DNA of 64,000 bases from Verrucomicrobiia bacterium. Lineage in GTDB: Bacteria > Verrucomicrobiota > Verrucomicrobiia > JABWAM01. Positions 55,201 through 62,823 of the stretch are shown one piece after another (within the stretch, counting starts at the first letter, position 1; each line of letters begins with the position of its first letter). Location of the stretch: contig JAQUAF010000021.1 of the NCBI GenBank assembly GCA_028687435.1, positions 1 through 64,000 on the forward strand, read 5' to 3'. The translations under genes and the position numbers were made by a program. The notes under the pieces were generated by a model that was not told the origin of the DNA, did not search any database, and saw nothing but the letters and a program-made list of their open reading frames with translations.

Positions 55201-56144
55201 GCCAGGTAATAATCGTATTCCACCAGCTTCGGGTTCAGGGGATCGCCCGCGGGTTCGGGCGTAAGCGCCTGCAAAATGGGAACGTTAAATCCCTTTAAAA
55301 CAAACATCTTTCCCTTGCCAAAGACAGCGCAATCCAACGTGGCGCCAAGCCATGCGGACGTCCCCTTGTATTTCGCAAACGCCGGAAGCCCCCGGAAGGG
55401 AACCAGCCCCGGCAACTCCAGCTTCGTTTTGCCAGCCATGGCGCGCTTGAAATAATCGTTTGGCCCGCGGACGAATCCAATCAAAGGCGTCCCCTCATGA
55501 ACCTTCTTCAGGATTTTCGCCTGGATAATCAGCGGCAATGAATCCCATTGGATGTTTCCAATCACAATGGCGTCATAATTTCCCTCAAGCTTGGCCAGAA
55601 AATCGTCCACCAGCGCGTCACGGTCTCGCGCGCAATCCGGATCAAACCGTTCTTTCGACAAAAAATCGCATGGATTCCTCCAGCAGGAACCGCTGCCCAT
55701 GGTGAAAACCGTATAATTCAGGTCCAGCCGCTGGGCCAGTTCAACCACCTCGCGCATTCCCAGCCTGTACACGACAAACAAAACCTTCATCGAACCTTGC
55801 GCGTCGGGTTTGGCCCATGTGATGTGCGGGGTGGCCACTTCCTCTCCCGGCGAAACAAATTTGGGACCGTAATCCGACACCGCCTGCGCCCGAAACGCCA
55901 TGAGCATCAAAATCGCAAACAGACAAAAATGAAGTCCCGCCTGCGGCGGAACGGCTCGATGCCCGACGGTCGATGCTCGACGCACGACGCAAAAACAATC
56001 ACTCAAAGGCGGGTTACGACCGCCCGGAGCCGTCCGGGAGGCCGGCCCTCCATCATTTCGCGACAAATGGAGGGCGGGGCTCCCGCACCGCCTTTTCCAG
56101 CAAACTTTGAATTTCCTGAACATTAAATTAAATTTCATCGCCAT
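52236..56144 (-). CDS. Large beta-galactosidase-like protein (GH42/trimerisation-like region); start uncertain
   Basis: STSEYCIGDECHFTHGAYELCFSPTCVAAFHKFLASEYRAVEAMNREYETQYKSFDEVQP; FVREGGTVIADMRPGVRDEHGKPYKGGGILDKVFGV. The N-terminal ~70 residues are repeat-encoded; in-frame ATG at 55907. Confidence 0.75.
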   Translation of the reverse strand: MAMKFNLMFRKFKVCWKRRCGSPALHLSRNDGGPASRTAPGGRNPPLSDCFCVVRRASTVGHRAVPPQAGLHFCLFAILMLMAFRAQAVSDYGPKFVSPGEEVATPHITWAKPDAQGSMKVLFVVYRLGMREVVELAQRLDLNYTVFTMGSGSCWRNPCDFLSKERFDPDCARDRDALVDDFLAKLEGNYDAIVIGNIQWDSLPLIIQAKILKKVHEGTPLIGFVRGPNDYFKRAMAGKTKLELPGLVPFRGLPAFAKYKGTSAWLGATLDCAVFGKGKMFVLKGFNVPILQALTPEPAGDPLNPKLVEYDYYLAWIGHLLRCATGRTTVRVTGCDYAEADRNVPCKMEYGISGPDGKKVVCAFAFRDDDNRVVCEQEKEVTLSARGTTVCFEVPRPPSGRYFGDVWVKEGGKTWAYGSACVKLTGDPSIAAIEMGKVFRQEEMVFGKVKVTARSAAEGLALVLRQKDTYGRIVMESRMDIPPLQANVSKDVPFSFSIGRALTIMQRFEVELRKDDALLDRRNAFFSISNLSPREDIRVVFMCVTRKSYPSYPMFAELAGNGFDTHLASAFDGASVYNNIRPLPFKYDMRFFDKKSDWYPGIAPRTKDDHVRLPCLTDPAYRSQLAADLRKRAGESLPFSTSEYCIGDECHFTHGAYELCFSPTCVAAFHKFLASEYRAVEAMNREYETQYKSFDEVQPVDLDRVGKERNLQPLWVDFRRHMENTWAGIYAYSAEELKKIWPEAKVGYEGSDTKISSFCAADFYKLMKVMRLNGCYDGAFVPHAVMSFARPDTLLGLGWYGGYNGRRYPEYQRYIAWRHLFRGANSYWVYTAGSYGAESVMAPDFSFYDFFKPNLAELKEIKRGTGKLLMNARRADDGAAILYSASSVHASTLTKGLPEMERVLNALMPLFEDGGFQFRIISYEQLAQGELKKGGFRLLWLPYTQALSRAEAEQTEAFVREGGTVIADMRPGVRDEHGKPYKGGGILDKVFGVKQKTDDPVPVMGEAVVKLDGRSMTLKNTTSDLSLEVEKGEARAAFKRDGMASADEKPALIINRHGKGKAILLNFSLAEYAKVAGNLESSAVMAGDETRGIQEVFRTLMTQVGIEPMARLETKLDDVRLYQFARDGLLYLGVLQELPEPDAAYMSGVAKPLLSRTGILKLKEKKHIYDVRQGKYIGWDDRIKIEIEPAKGLLFALLPYKVKNVTIGMPGSIGQGETLAYESAVTGEGAAPLGTHIMRVELTSPMGKEVSHYVDNVVAMNGKCSGMFPLALNEAVGKWKIRVRDVASGMTAEKVFHVEKRK
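55929..56140. repeat. R1 modular repeat fused in frame to the start of the downstream ORF
   Basis: tcccgcctgcggcggaacggctcgatgcccgacggtcgatgctcgacgcacgacgc...ggccggccctccatcatttcgcgacaaatggagggcggggctcccgcaccgccttttccagcaaactttgaatttcctgaacattaaattaaa. Confidence 0.88.
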
Positions 56145-56153
56145 AATTCCTGG

Positions 56154-57164
56154 TTAATCCTGTTTTTTACCGGTTTTCCCGATGACTTCGCCGGTCAGGT
56201 CGGCCATGACCACCTCGGCCCATAAATCGTAATAACCATGCAACAGATCCGTCGCGCAACAGGCTGCGCCGGTTCTGACCGCGTCAAACCGGCGGTTCAA
56301 GCTTTCAAAACGCGCAACCCAATTTCCCTCCTTTTCCGTCCGTTTTTCAAACCGTTCCGCCAGGAAACGCCGCATTTCATCACATTCCATTTTTTTCCGT
56401 CCGATCCATTCGCGAGTGGCGTTGATTTTTTTCCGCCTTTCCCCGTCTTCCCGTCCACCACCAACAACATTCCAAACCGGCGAACCGTTGACCCTTCCGT
56501 GGTTGCCCCTGCCCGATCCATCCTGAATGATCCGTCCGTTTTCGCCCCCCGCCAGCTCCAACTCCCTGTTTTTCATCGGATACCACAACACCAATCCCTC
56601 CATGATTTTTCCATCCTCTTCACCCAGATAAATCGACAATATCTCGCTTTCCGACAAAGCCCTGTTATAAACCCGGAAATCCTCCATTTCCCCCTGAAAC
56701 CCCCCCATATATTGATTGAATGCGGCGCAAATTCTCATGCCGCCATCGCGCATCGCCCCGGAAAATGACCGGTCGTTTTGCTGTCGAATCCCATCCATGT
56801 GCAATTTCATTTTTCCGCCGTCTGCGGCGCCCGGGCCGCTCCACACCGCAGCCAGATGCCGCCAGCCTGCGCTTTGCGTAATATCCCTGTCCCAAGTCAG
56901 ATAGCCGCTCCCCTTGCCATCGCGGCCGCGCAAAAAAAATCCCGAATCACGATCGAAATTCAAAACCGCCGCCCCCAACACCAGGCCGCCCTTCTTCCAT
57001 TCACCCTTTACCCACATCGTGATCGCAAGGGCGTTCATTCCTCCCGACACCTCTTTTTCAATCACAATAAAATCTTTTTTCCCGTCAAATCTCACTCCCG
57101 CCTCCGCGCAAGACCATCCCATCACCAGGAACACCATGCTGAGATTTGAAATAATCTTTCTCAT
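56154..57164 (-). CDS. Exported LamG-domain protein
   Basis: VRFDGKKDFIVIEKEVSGGMNALAITMWVKGEW; GWRHLAAVWSGPGAADGGKMKLHMDGI; GFQGEMEDFRVYNRALSESEILSIY. Confidence 0.87.
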   Translation of the reverse strand: MRKIISNLSMVFLVMGWSCAEAGVRFDGKKDFIVIEKEVSGGMNALAITMWVKGEWKKGGLVLGAAVLNFDRDSGFFLRGRDGKGSGYLTWDRDITQSAGWRHLAAVWSGPGAADGGKMKLHMDGIRQQNDRSFSGAMRDGGMRICAAFNQYMGGFQGEMEDFRVYNRALSESEILSIYLGEEDGKIMEGLVLWYPMKNRELELAGGENGRIIQDGSGRGNHGRVNGSPVWNVVGGGREDGERRKKINATREWIGRKKMECDEMRRFLAERFEKRTEKEGNWVARFESLNRRFDAVRTGAACCATDLLHGYYDLWAEVVMADLTGEVIGKTGKKQD

Positions 57165-57240
57165 TTAAACAAGGCGATGAACTTTTGTCCGGCTTCCCGT
57201 TTTCGCGCATGGGCGTCAAGCCAAGGCATCTGGACGGATT

Positions 57241-57331
57241 TATTGAACATCGGTGAACAGGATATTTAAATTCTGAAGGGGCGGTTTGAATTTGATCCTG
57301 TCCATCCTGTCTATCGATGTGAACTTCACTC
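57241..57331. repeat. R3 repeat, inverse orientation of 62722-62823
   Basis: tattgaacatcggtgaacaggatatttaaattctgaaggggcggtttgaatttgatcctgtccatcctgtctatcgatgtgaacttcactc. Confidence 0.92.
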
Positions 57332-57357
57332 TATCCTTGATTCATGCTTTTCCATCT

Positions 57358-57490
57358 TAAATTAAATCCGCCTGCGGCGGACAACTTTTTGACAGGATTA
57401 ACAGAATTTACAGGATTGTTCGGCCATGCGGCCGGACATGGTCTTGCATAAAAATCCTGTCAATCCTGTCAAAAAATCCATCTCCAATTC
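57358..57490. repeat. R2 repeat
   Basis: aaattaaatccgcctgcggcggacaactttttgacaggattaacagaatttacaggattgttcggccatgcggccggacatgg...aatcctgtcaatcctgtcaaaaaatccatctccaat. Confidence 0.93.
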
Positions 57491-57550
57491 ATTTTTCTGC
57501 AAACATTAAAATTCCTGGACATAAATTGAAACATCTTGAACCTATAATGC

Positions 57551-57579
57551 ATCATAATGCACCACACATAAAATGTCAA
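57551..57579 (-). promoter_or_regulatory. Promoter/operator site 4 (consensus-like)
   Basis: Minus strand TTGACA (57579-57574), 17-bp spacer, TATGAT (57556-57551); dyad TGCATTATGATGCA covers the -10. Confidence 0.75.
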
Positions 57580-57612
57580 ATGGAAGTGTTAAAGACTTGC
57601 ACCTCATTTTAA

Positions 57613-57891
57613 TCAATTGCCCGGCGCTATTTCGATTCCGTGTTTGACCGGAACCAGCATGGCGCGCATATCCCTCTCCATTTTTTCCTGTTTCGCCAGC
57701 AGCCGATTCCGGAACGTATCTTGGGCGTTCCTTATTTCCCCGTCATCCTTGAACTGGTCATTCAACCAGCGAAAATTCGAGATGGCCCTCTTGATCATTT
57801 GAATTTCGAAATCCTGTTTTGCCGCCGCTGGCAACGGCGCCGCCAAGCGCAGAAACAGTTTGTCCTCCATTCCATTTTGAGTTTTGATCAC
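57613..57891 (-). CDS. Small hypothetical protein
   Basis: 92 aa; charged, helix-like MIKRAISNFRWLNDQFKDDGEIRNAQDTFRNRLLAKQEKMERDMRAML; between two glycan-related genes. Confidence 0.4.
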   Translation of the reverse strand: MIKTQNGMEDKLFLRLAAPLPAAAKQDFEIQMIKRAISNFRWLNDQFKDDGEIRNAQDTFRNRLLAKQEKMERDMRAMLVPVKHGIEIAPGN

Positions 57892-57964
57892 TGGATATTC
57901 GTATTTTCATTGGAATTTCGAGTTTCGACATTCAAGTTTTCAGGATTTTAACACAAAATCCTGG

Positions 57965-60499
57965 TTAATCCTTGAGCGTTGTCAGAATTTTCAACACCTT
58001 GATTCTCGCCGTGTCGGCCAACGAGCGGTCTTTTTCCACGGACCATGCCTTGGCCTTTTGATCGTATTTTCCGGCCACTTGCGACGGCAAATCCCGGAGC
58101 AACTCCTCCGCCTTGGACAAAGATTCGGAAGACACGCCCTTCTTTTTGAGTTCTTCAACACGCGAGGAAAGCATGCTCAAATACTCATAATCCTCAACCC
58201 CCTCCCGGACAGCCTCCCAATGTTTGCCGGTCGTCACGGAATCCGGCGTGGTATAAACCAATCCCCAGGTTTCCTCCCGGGTCATCATCTCGTTCCATGC
58301 CGTGCAGTTTCCGGTTTTGTAATAATTCCAATAAACCCAAAATCCCATTCCCTCCGCGCCGTCGAGCCAGCAATGCCAGGCTTGCAAACGATGGTAATAA
58401 TAGGGATCCAACAATCTGGCCGGACCGGCGCAACTATAGAGCCAGAACCGTTTGGAACGGCCATCCGCAGCCTGGCAGACGTCCCGAACCGCCTTGCTTA
58501 TTCCGCCCGTGGTGGGCAGGTGCGGACAAACCATGTCGTGAACAGCAAGCATTTCCTTGAAGGCATCGCTTTTTCCTTTGAAGGATGGATCGGTGAAAAG
58601 CATCAAATCCGGCGCGCCGGCCTTGATGGCTTTCCCCCAGACGGTGTTCATCTTGAACTGTTCATCCTTCGACGGTTCGTCGAAAAGATGCAGGGCGATC
58701 TGTTCCGGCCTGATGCCCCGGGATTGGGCATGCTTGACAAAAGCGGCCATCCACTGCGCCACCATGCGCTCAAAGCGCGGTGTTCCCATGGGTTCGCCGC
58801 AAAAATCACTCAACGTGTTGCCTGTGTACACATGATAACGGCGGCTTCCCTTCCAACGGTCGGTCCACTCGTCAAATTCCGCCGCGCGCAAGGGCTTGAT
58901 CAAATTTCCTTCCGCGTCAAAATCCCCTTTTTCCGGCCAGCAGGCGCCCTTTCTCCCGGCATACGGCGTGTCCACAAAGTGGGCGCGCATATCCTTGATG
59001 GCCAGGGGAACATTTTGCTCGGTGGCGCTTCGAAACGCATAGGGTCTGATCGTATAATCCCACACCGTCAGGGACAACCGCGGATGGTCGGGAAACCTTA
59101 AAGAATGAAGAACCAAACTCAAGGGCGCTGACATTGGAGGAATCCCCCTGGCTTGAATCAGCAACGATCCACGATAAGTTCCGGCCTTGATCCCCCGGGG
59201 ATTGAAACTCAGCCAAACCTGCCGGGTCATTCCGGAAGGCACGGTCACCCTCCAACCGCCCTCCCCTTTTTTTGCCGCGACCAGGGGATCGGCGATCATC
59301 TTGTCCTCCTGAGTCCCGACAAACTCCACCTGATAAACCGAAAGATATTCCGGCATTTTTCCTCCCGGCAAACCGTCAAAAGAAATCTCCGCCTCGACAT
59401 CGTCCGCGGTGGCATTGGTCAAATTGACGGCATCCGCGCGAAATTCATGATCCATCATTTCCACGCTCAACGAGGGGGATCCGGCGGGCGGCGTTTTGGG
59501 GATCTCCAATGCGTCAAGGGGATCCCATCGATTTTTGCTCCACATCGTCAAAGGCGGATATTTGCTTGAGCGCAAGGCTTCGGCATTGATCCGGAAAATA
59601 TCACGCTGAGCATCATTAAGAGGCGCAACGCAGCGGGATTCATCATTCAATCCCCGGAATGTTCCCTCTTCGATTTTTTGCCTGATCAATGAAAGTTTTT
59701 CCATCAACCGGACATTTTCCTGCGTTGGAAGATTTGCGATTCTGGCCTGGACGGTTGCAATATCCCGCGACAACACAACGGTTGCTTTTTCCCTGAAAAA
59801 GATCTGGCTTAAAAAAGCCCTTACATTGCCGGCATTTTTCCCTTCCGCCTTTTTTTCAAGCAAAGCGTCCTCCCCCCTGCAAATCTCGATTTCATCACAG
59901 AAGACATATCGCCCCAGGGCGGCAAAACAAACAAACCGCCCCCTGGCGTTTATTTCGCCGGTGTATTTGTGAAAAACCTGGTGTTGTTTCCCACCGAATG
60001 GCGCCAAGGCCGGGGGAAGGCCGTCGGGCCATGAACGATCCACGAGGTCGCCAGCCATGACAAAGTCCCGGCCATCTTCACTGACAAAAACCTTGATGGA
60101 CTGCGGCCAGCGAACATTTCCCGGACCGTCAAACGCCGTGGAAAAAGACACTTTCCCAATCGGCGCAATTTTTCCGAGATCAATGGTCGTGAGAGCATAG
60201 GGCGCCCCGCGCCAGCCCACGGTCGTTTTCTGCGCCCACAACTGTTTCGGTCCGGAATAGCACACGCCATCCGTAAGCTGCCGGACATCCTCCGGATCCG
60301 TGCATAAATTATAATTCGGGACGGGATCAAACACGCAGGGCTTTCCCGCCGCCATATTGACACCGGCCTGTCCATTTTTCTCCGACGGGGCGGCCTTTTC
60401 CGCTGCCATCAGTCCGGTTTCAACACCTCCCAAAAGCGCGCCGATCAAGAACATCCTGGAGCACCCGGCCATCATGGTTTTAAACAATGAGTTTTTCAT
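57965..60499 (-). CDS. Exported GH123/DUF4091-like protein
   Basis: Signal-like MKNSLFKTMMAGCSRMFLIGALLGGVETGLMA; LHLFDEPSKDEQFKMNTVWGKAIKAG; WHCWLDGAEGMGFWVYWNYYKTGNCTAW; GKHWEAVREGVEDYEYLSMLSSRVEEL. Confidence 0.88.
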   Translation of the reverse strand: MKNSLFKTMMAGCSRMFLIGALLGGVETGLMAAEKAAPSEKNGQAGVNMAAGKPCVFDPVPNYNLCTDPEDVRQLTDGVCYSGPKQLWAQKTTVGWRGAPYALTTIDLGKIAPIGKVSFSTAFDGPGNVRWPQSIKVFVSEDGRDFVMAGDLVDRSWPDGLPPALAPFGGKQHQVFHKYTGEINARGRFVCFAALGRYVFCDEIEICRGEDALLEKKAEGKNAGNVRAFLSQIFFREKATVVLSRDIATVQARIANLPTQENVRLMEKLSLIRQKIEEGTFRGLNDESRCVAPLNDAQRDIFRINAEALRSSKYPPLTMWSKNRWDPLDALEIPKTPPAGSPSLSVEMMDHEFRADAVNLTNATADDVEAEISFDGLPGGKMPEYLSVYQVEFVGTQEDKMIADPLVAAKKGEGGWRVTVPSGMTRQVWLSFNPRGIKAGTYRGSLLIQARGIPPMSAPLSLVLHSLRFPDHPRLSLTVWDYTIRPYAFRSATEQNVPLAIKDMRAHFVDTPYAGRKGACWPEKGDFDAEGNLIKPLRAAEFDEWTDRWKGSRRYHVYTGNTLSDFCGEPMGTPRFERMVAQWMAAFVKHAQSRGIRPEQIALHLFDEPSKDEQFKMNTVWGKAIKAGAPDLMLFTDPSFKGKSDAFKEMLAVHDMVCPHLPTTGGISKAVRDVCQAADGRSKRFWLYSCAGPARLLDPYYYHRLQAWHCWLDGAEGMGFWVYWNYYKTGNCTAWNEMMTREETWGLVYTTPDSVTTGKHWEAVREGVEDYEYLSMLSSRVEELKKKGVSSESLSKAEELLRDLPSQVAGKYDQKAKAWSVEKDRSLADTARIKVLKILTTLKD

Positions 60500-60680
60500 A
60501 AATTAAATCCGCCTGCGGCGGACAACTTTTCGACAGGATTAACAGAATTTACAGGATTGTTCGGCCATGCGGCCGGACATTGCCTTGCATAAAAATCCTG
60601 TCAATCCTGTTAATCCTGTCAAAAAATCCATCTCCAATTCATTTTTTTGCAAACCTTGAATTTCCTTAACATTAAATTAG
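60500..60680. repeat. R2 repeat plus R1-type tail
   Basis: aaattaaatccgcctgcggcggacaacttttcgacaggattaacagaatttacaggattgttcggccatgcggccggacattgcc...aatcctgtcaatcctgttaatcctgtc...ccttaacattaaattagg. Confidence 0.93.
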
Positions 60681-60893
60681 GCCACGCTCAGGGCCCGGCA
60701 ACAGCTCGACGCTCGACGAACCCCTCCTCAATTCCTCCTTCGTCCCGCTTTGCGGGACTTCCGACTGCGCCAAGGCTTTATCGGACGAGCCGGCGGGACA
60801 AGCCTCCTTTGAAAAGGGAAGGTTCAATTTAAGCGCCTCGTTGGCGAATAAAATCCCTGCGTCATCCTGCAAACTTTATTTCCTGGCTCATCC

Positions 60894-61637
60894 TCACTCC
60901 CGCAATTTAAACAAGTCATCCGGCAGCAAGGCTCCCTCCGTCCAACTCACATGTCCGTCGGCATAAAGAATGTTGCATCCCTTGTTGTGCCTGTAACGGG
61001 CAACCCCCAGTTCGTCGACCGTCCCTATTCCCGTATTCCATGAATCCGCCATGAGCAATCGTCCGGCGGGTTTGAGGATCTGCCCCATCTGGACCGGCGG
61101 ATGGGTGTCCACCTGCGACGCCCTCAAATCTCCCGCGTAACGATTGTAGCCATAGGGATAATAAGGTGATCCTAAATTGATTCCCAATTTGTCGGCAGAG
61201 GGACATTTCAGCCATTTCGGATTCGACATGTTGGCAATCGTACAGCCGCCAGTCATTCCAAGATATGGCGGCAGCAAGGACGTCCAAAAAAATGTCCCCG
61301 TGTGATAGTTGGGGAGGCTTTCATTGTAGTCATTGCTGTAGGTGTGGACCGCCACGCCGAATTGTTTGAGATTATTCATGCAACTGATCTGGCGCACCTT
61401 TTCCCTTGCCGCGCTCAAGGCAGGCATCAGCAATGCGGCCAGGAGGCCGATGAGGGCCACGCAGACCAGCAACTCAACCAGCGTAAAGGCCGCGCAAAAG
61501 CGCGGCGCTCGACGGGGACACGTCCGGCGATCAACGCCCGCATTTTTAATTTTTAAATTCCGGAGCATGGCCATCCCCTCATTTTCCAGAGGCGGTGTTT
61601 CTCGATATGACGCAGGGGATGGGATGGCGGAAAACAT
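60894..61637 (-). CDS. Pseudopilin-like protein with long leader
   Basis: FTLVELLVCVALIGLLAALLMPALSAAREKVRQISCMNNLKQFGVAVHTYSNDYNESLPNYH; RHNKGCNILYADGHVSWTEGALL. GGAGG lies 7 nt before the ATG at 61637. Confidence 0.87.
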   Translation of the reverse strand: MFSAIPSPASYRETPPLENEGMAMLRNLKIKNAGVDRRTCPRRAPRFCAAFTLVELLVCVALIGLLAALLMPALSAAREKVRQISCMNNLKQFGVAVHTYSNDYNESLPNYHTGTFFWTSLLPPYLGMTGGCTIANMSNPKWLKCPSADKLGINLGSPYYPYGYNRYAGDLRASQVDTHPPVQMGQILKPAGRLLMADSWNTGIGTVDELGVARYRHNKGCNILYADGHVSWTEGALLPDDLFKLRE

Positions 61638-61640
61638 TTT

Positions 61641-62705
61641 TCATCCTCCAATTTTCTTGATCGCCTCGGACATGGCCGTGACGTTTTCCGGGCGCACGCC
61701 TTCCACAAGGCAATTGCCGCTGGCATAAATATGCCGGGCGTTTTTCACCTGATCGCGGACAAGGCGAACCTCCGCGCCAATCTGTTCCGGCGAACCTCGC
61801 TGAAGCAGGTCCATTTCAATATTGCCCACAAGCGTCACCCGCTGTCCGTATCGCGCCGCAATGCGAGGCAGATCCACCGCGCCTTTCTCCATCGGATGCA
61901 GGGCGTTCATGCCAAGGGAAAGCATGTCCTCAACAAGCGGATCGATGTTTCCGTCGCTATGCAAAATCCAGGGAACCGTGATCTGGCGGGCGAGCTTCTG
62001 GTAATAAGGAATAAAAACCTCGCGATATTGCGCCGGGGAAATATAAGGTCCGCTTTTGTAGGCGGCATCGTCGGATATCCAGATGAAATCGGGTTTGAGG
62101 GAACTCAATTTGCCCAGCAACTTTTTCTCATAATCGAAATAATAATCCAGAATGGCATCCAGAAAATCCCGTTCCTCGTAAAGGCTCATGCAGAAGCGCT
62201 CGAATCCTATCACCCGGTGGATGATTTCGAGAATGAAAGAGCTGTTGAAGAAAACCGCCAAGCCCTCGCCATGAGCCGTCTCGATCAATTCCCGGGCCAG
62301 ATCGTAGCGTGAATCGTCGAGGGGATCCGGCGCCTGCCCGGCCCGGCGCCTCAGGTCATCCAACGAATGAATCAGTCCATGCCCCTCGGCCTGGCGGCCG
62401 TTCACCGTTTTCATCTCCACAAACACCGGGGCATAGAAACACATGCTTATGGCGCCAATGCCGAGTTTTTTTATGAGCGCAAGCCATTGTTTCAAATCCC
62501 GCCGCCATCTCTCGAGGCTTTCCCCCACGGCCTTTTCAACGGGTTGCAGATGTTCGTCGATCCCCGCGCCATTATATCCCCAGTCAAAGGTAAAATTGTA
62601 GCCGGCCAGGGAAGAGGCGACCTTGCAATTGAGATACATCTCAAGCCAGACGGGTTCCGAAATTTTTCCGCTTAAGGCGGCCAAAATTTTATCTCGTTGG
62701 TTCAT
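61641..62705 (-). CDS. Uroporphyrinogen decarboxylase (URO-D) superfamily protein
   Basis: MNQRDKILAALSGKISEPVWLEMYLNCK; FIWISDDAAYKSGPYISPAQYREVFIPYYQKLARQI; LHSDGNIDPLVEDMLSLGMNALHPMEKG. Confidence 0.88.
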   Translation of the reverse strand: MNQRDKILAALSGKISEPVWLEMYLNCKVASSLAGYNFTFDWGYNGAGIDEHLQPVEKAVGESLERWRRDLKQWLALIKKLGIGAISMCFYAPVFVEMKTVNGRQAEGHGLIHSLDDLRRRAGQAPDPLDDSRYDLARELIETAHGEGLAVFFNSSFILEIIHRVIGFERFCMSLYEERDFLDAILDYYFDYEKKLLGKLSSLKPDFIWISDDAAYKSGPYISPAQYREVFIPYYQKLARQITVPWILHSDGNIDPLVEDMLSLGMNALHPMEKGAVDLPRIAARYGQRVTLVGNIEMDLLQRGSPEQIGAEVRLVRDQVKNARHIYASGNCLVEGVRPENVTAMSEAIKKIGG

Positions 62706-62721
62706 GGGCTGGATTGAGTGA

Positions 62722-62823
62722 TGAGTGAAATTCACATCGATAGACAGGATGGACAGGATCAAATTCAAACCGCCCCTTCAGCATTAAAAATATCCTATTC
62801 ATCCTGTTCATCGATGTTCAATA
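62722..62823. repeat. R3 repeat (full copy); one end supplies the upstream gene's stop codon
   Basis: gtgaaattcacatcgatagacaggatggacaggatcaaattcaaaccgccccttcagcattaaaaatatcctattcatcctgttcatcgatgttcaata. Confidence 0.92.

Noticed and set aside
57358-57490. Could the R2 and R3 arrays be a CRISPR?
   Set aside because: No regular repeat/spacer spacing; copies are dispersed and internally palindromic, and no cas genes are present.
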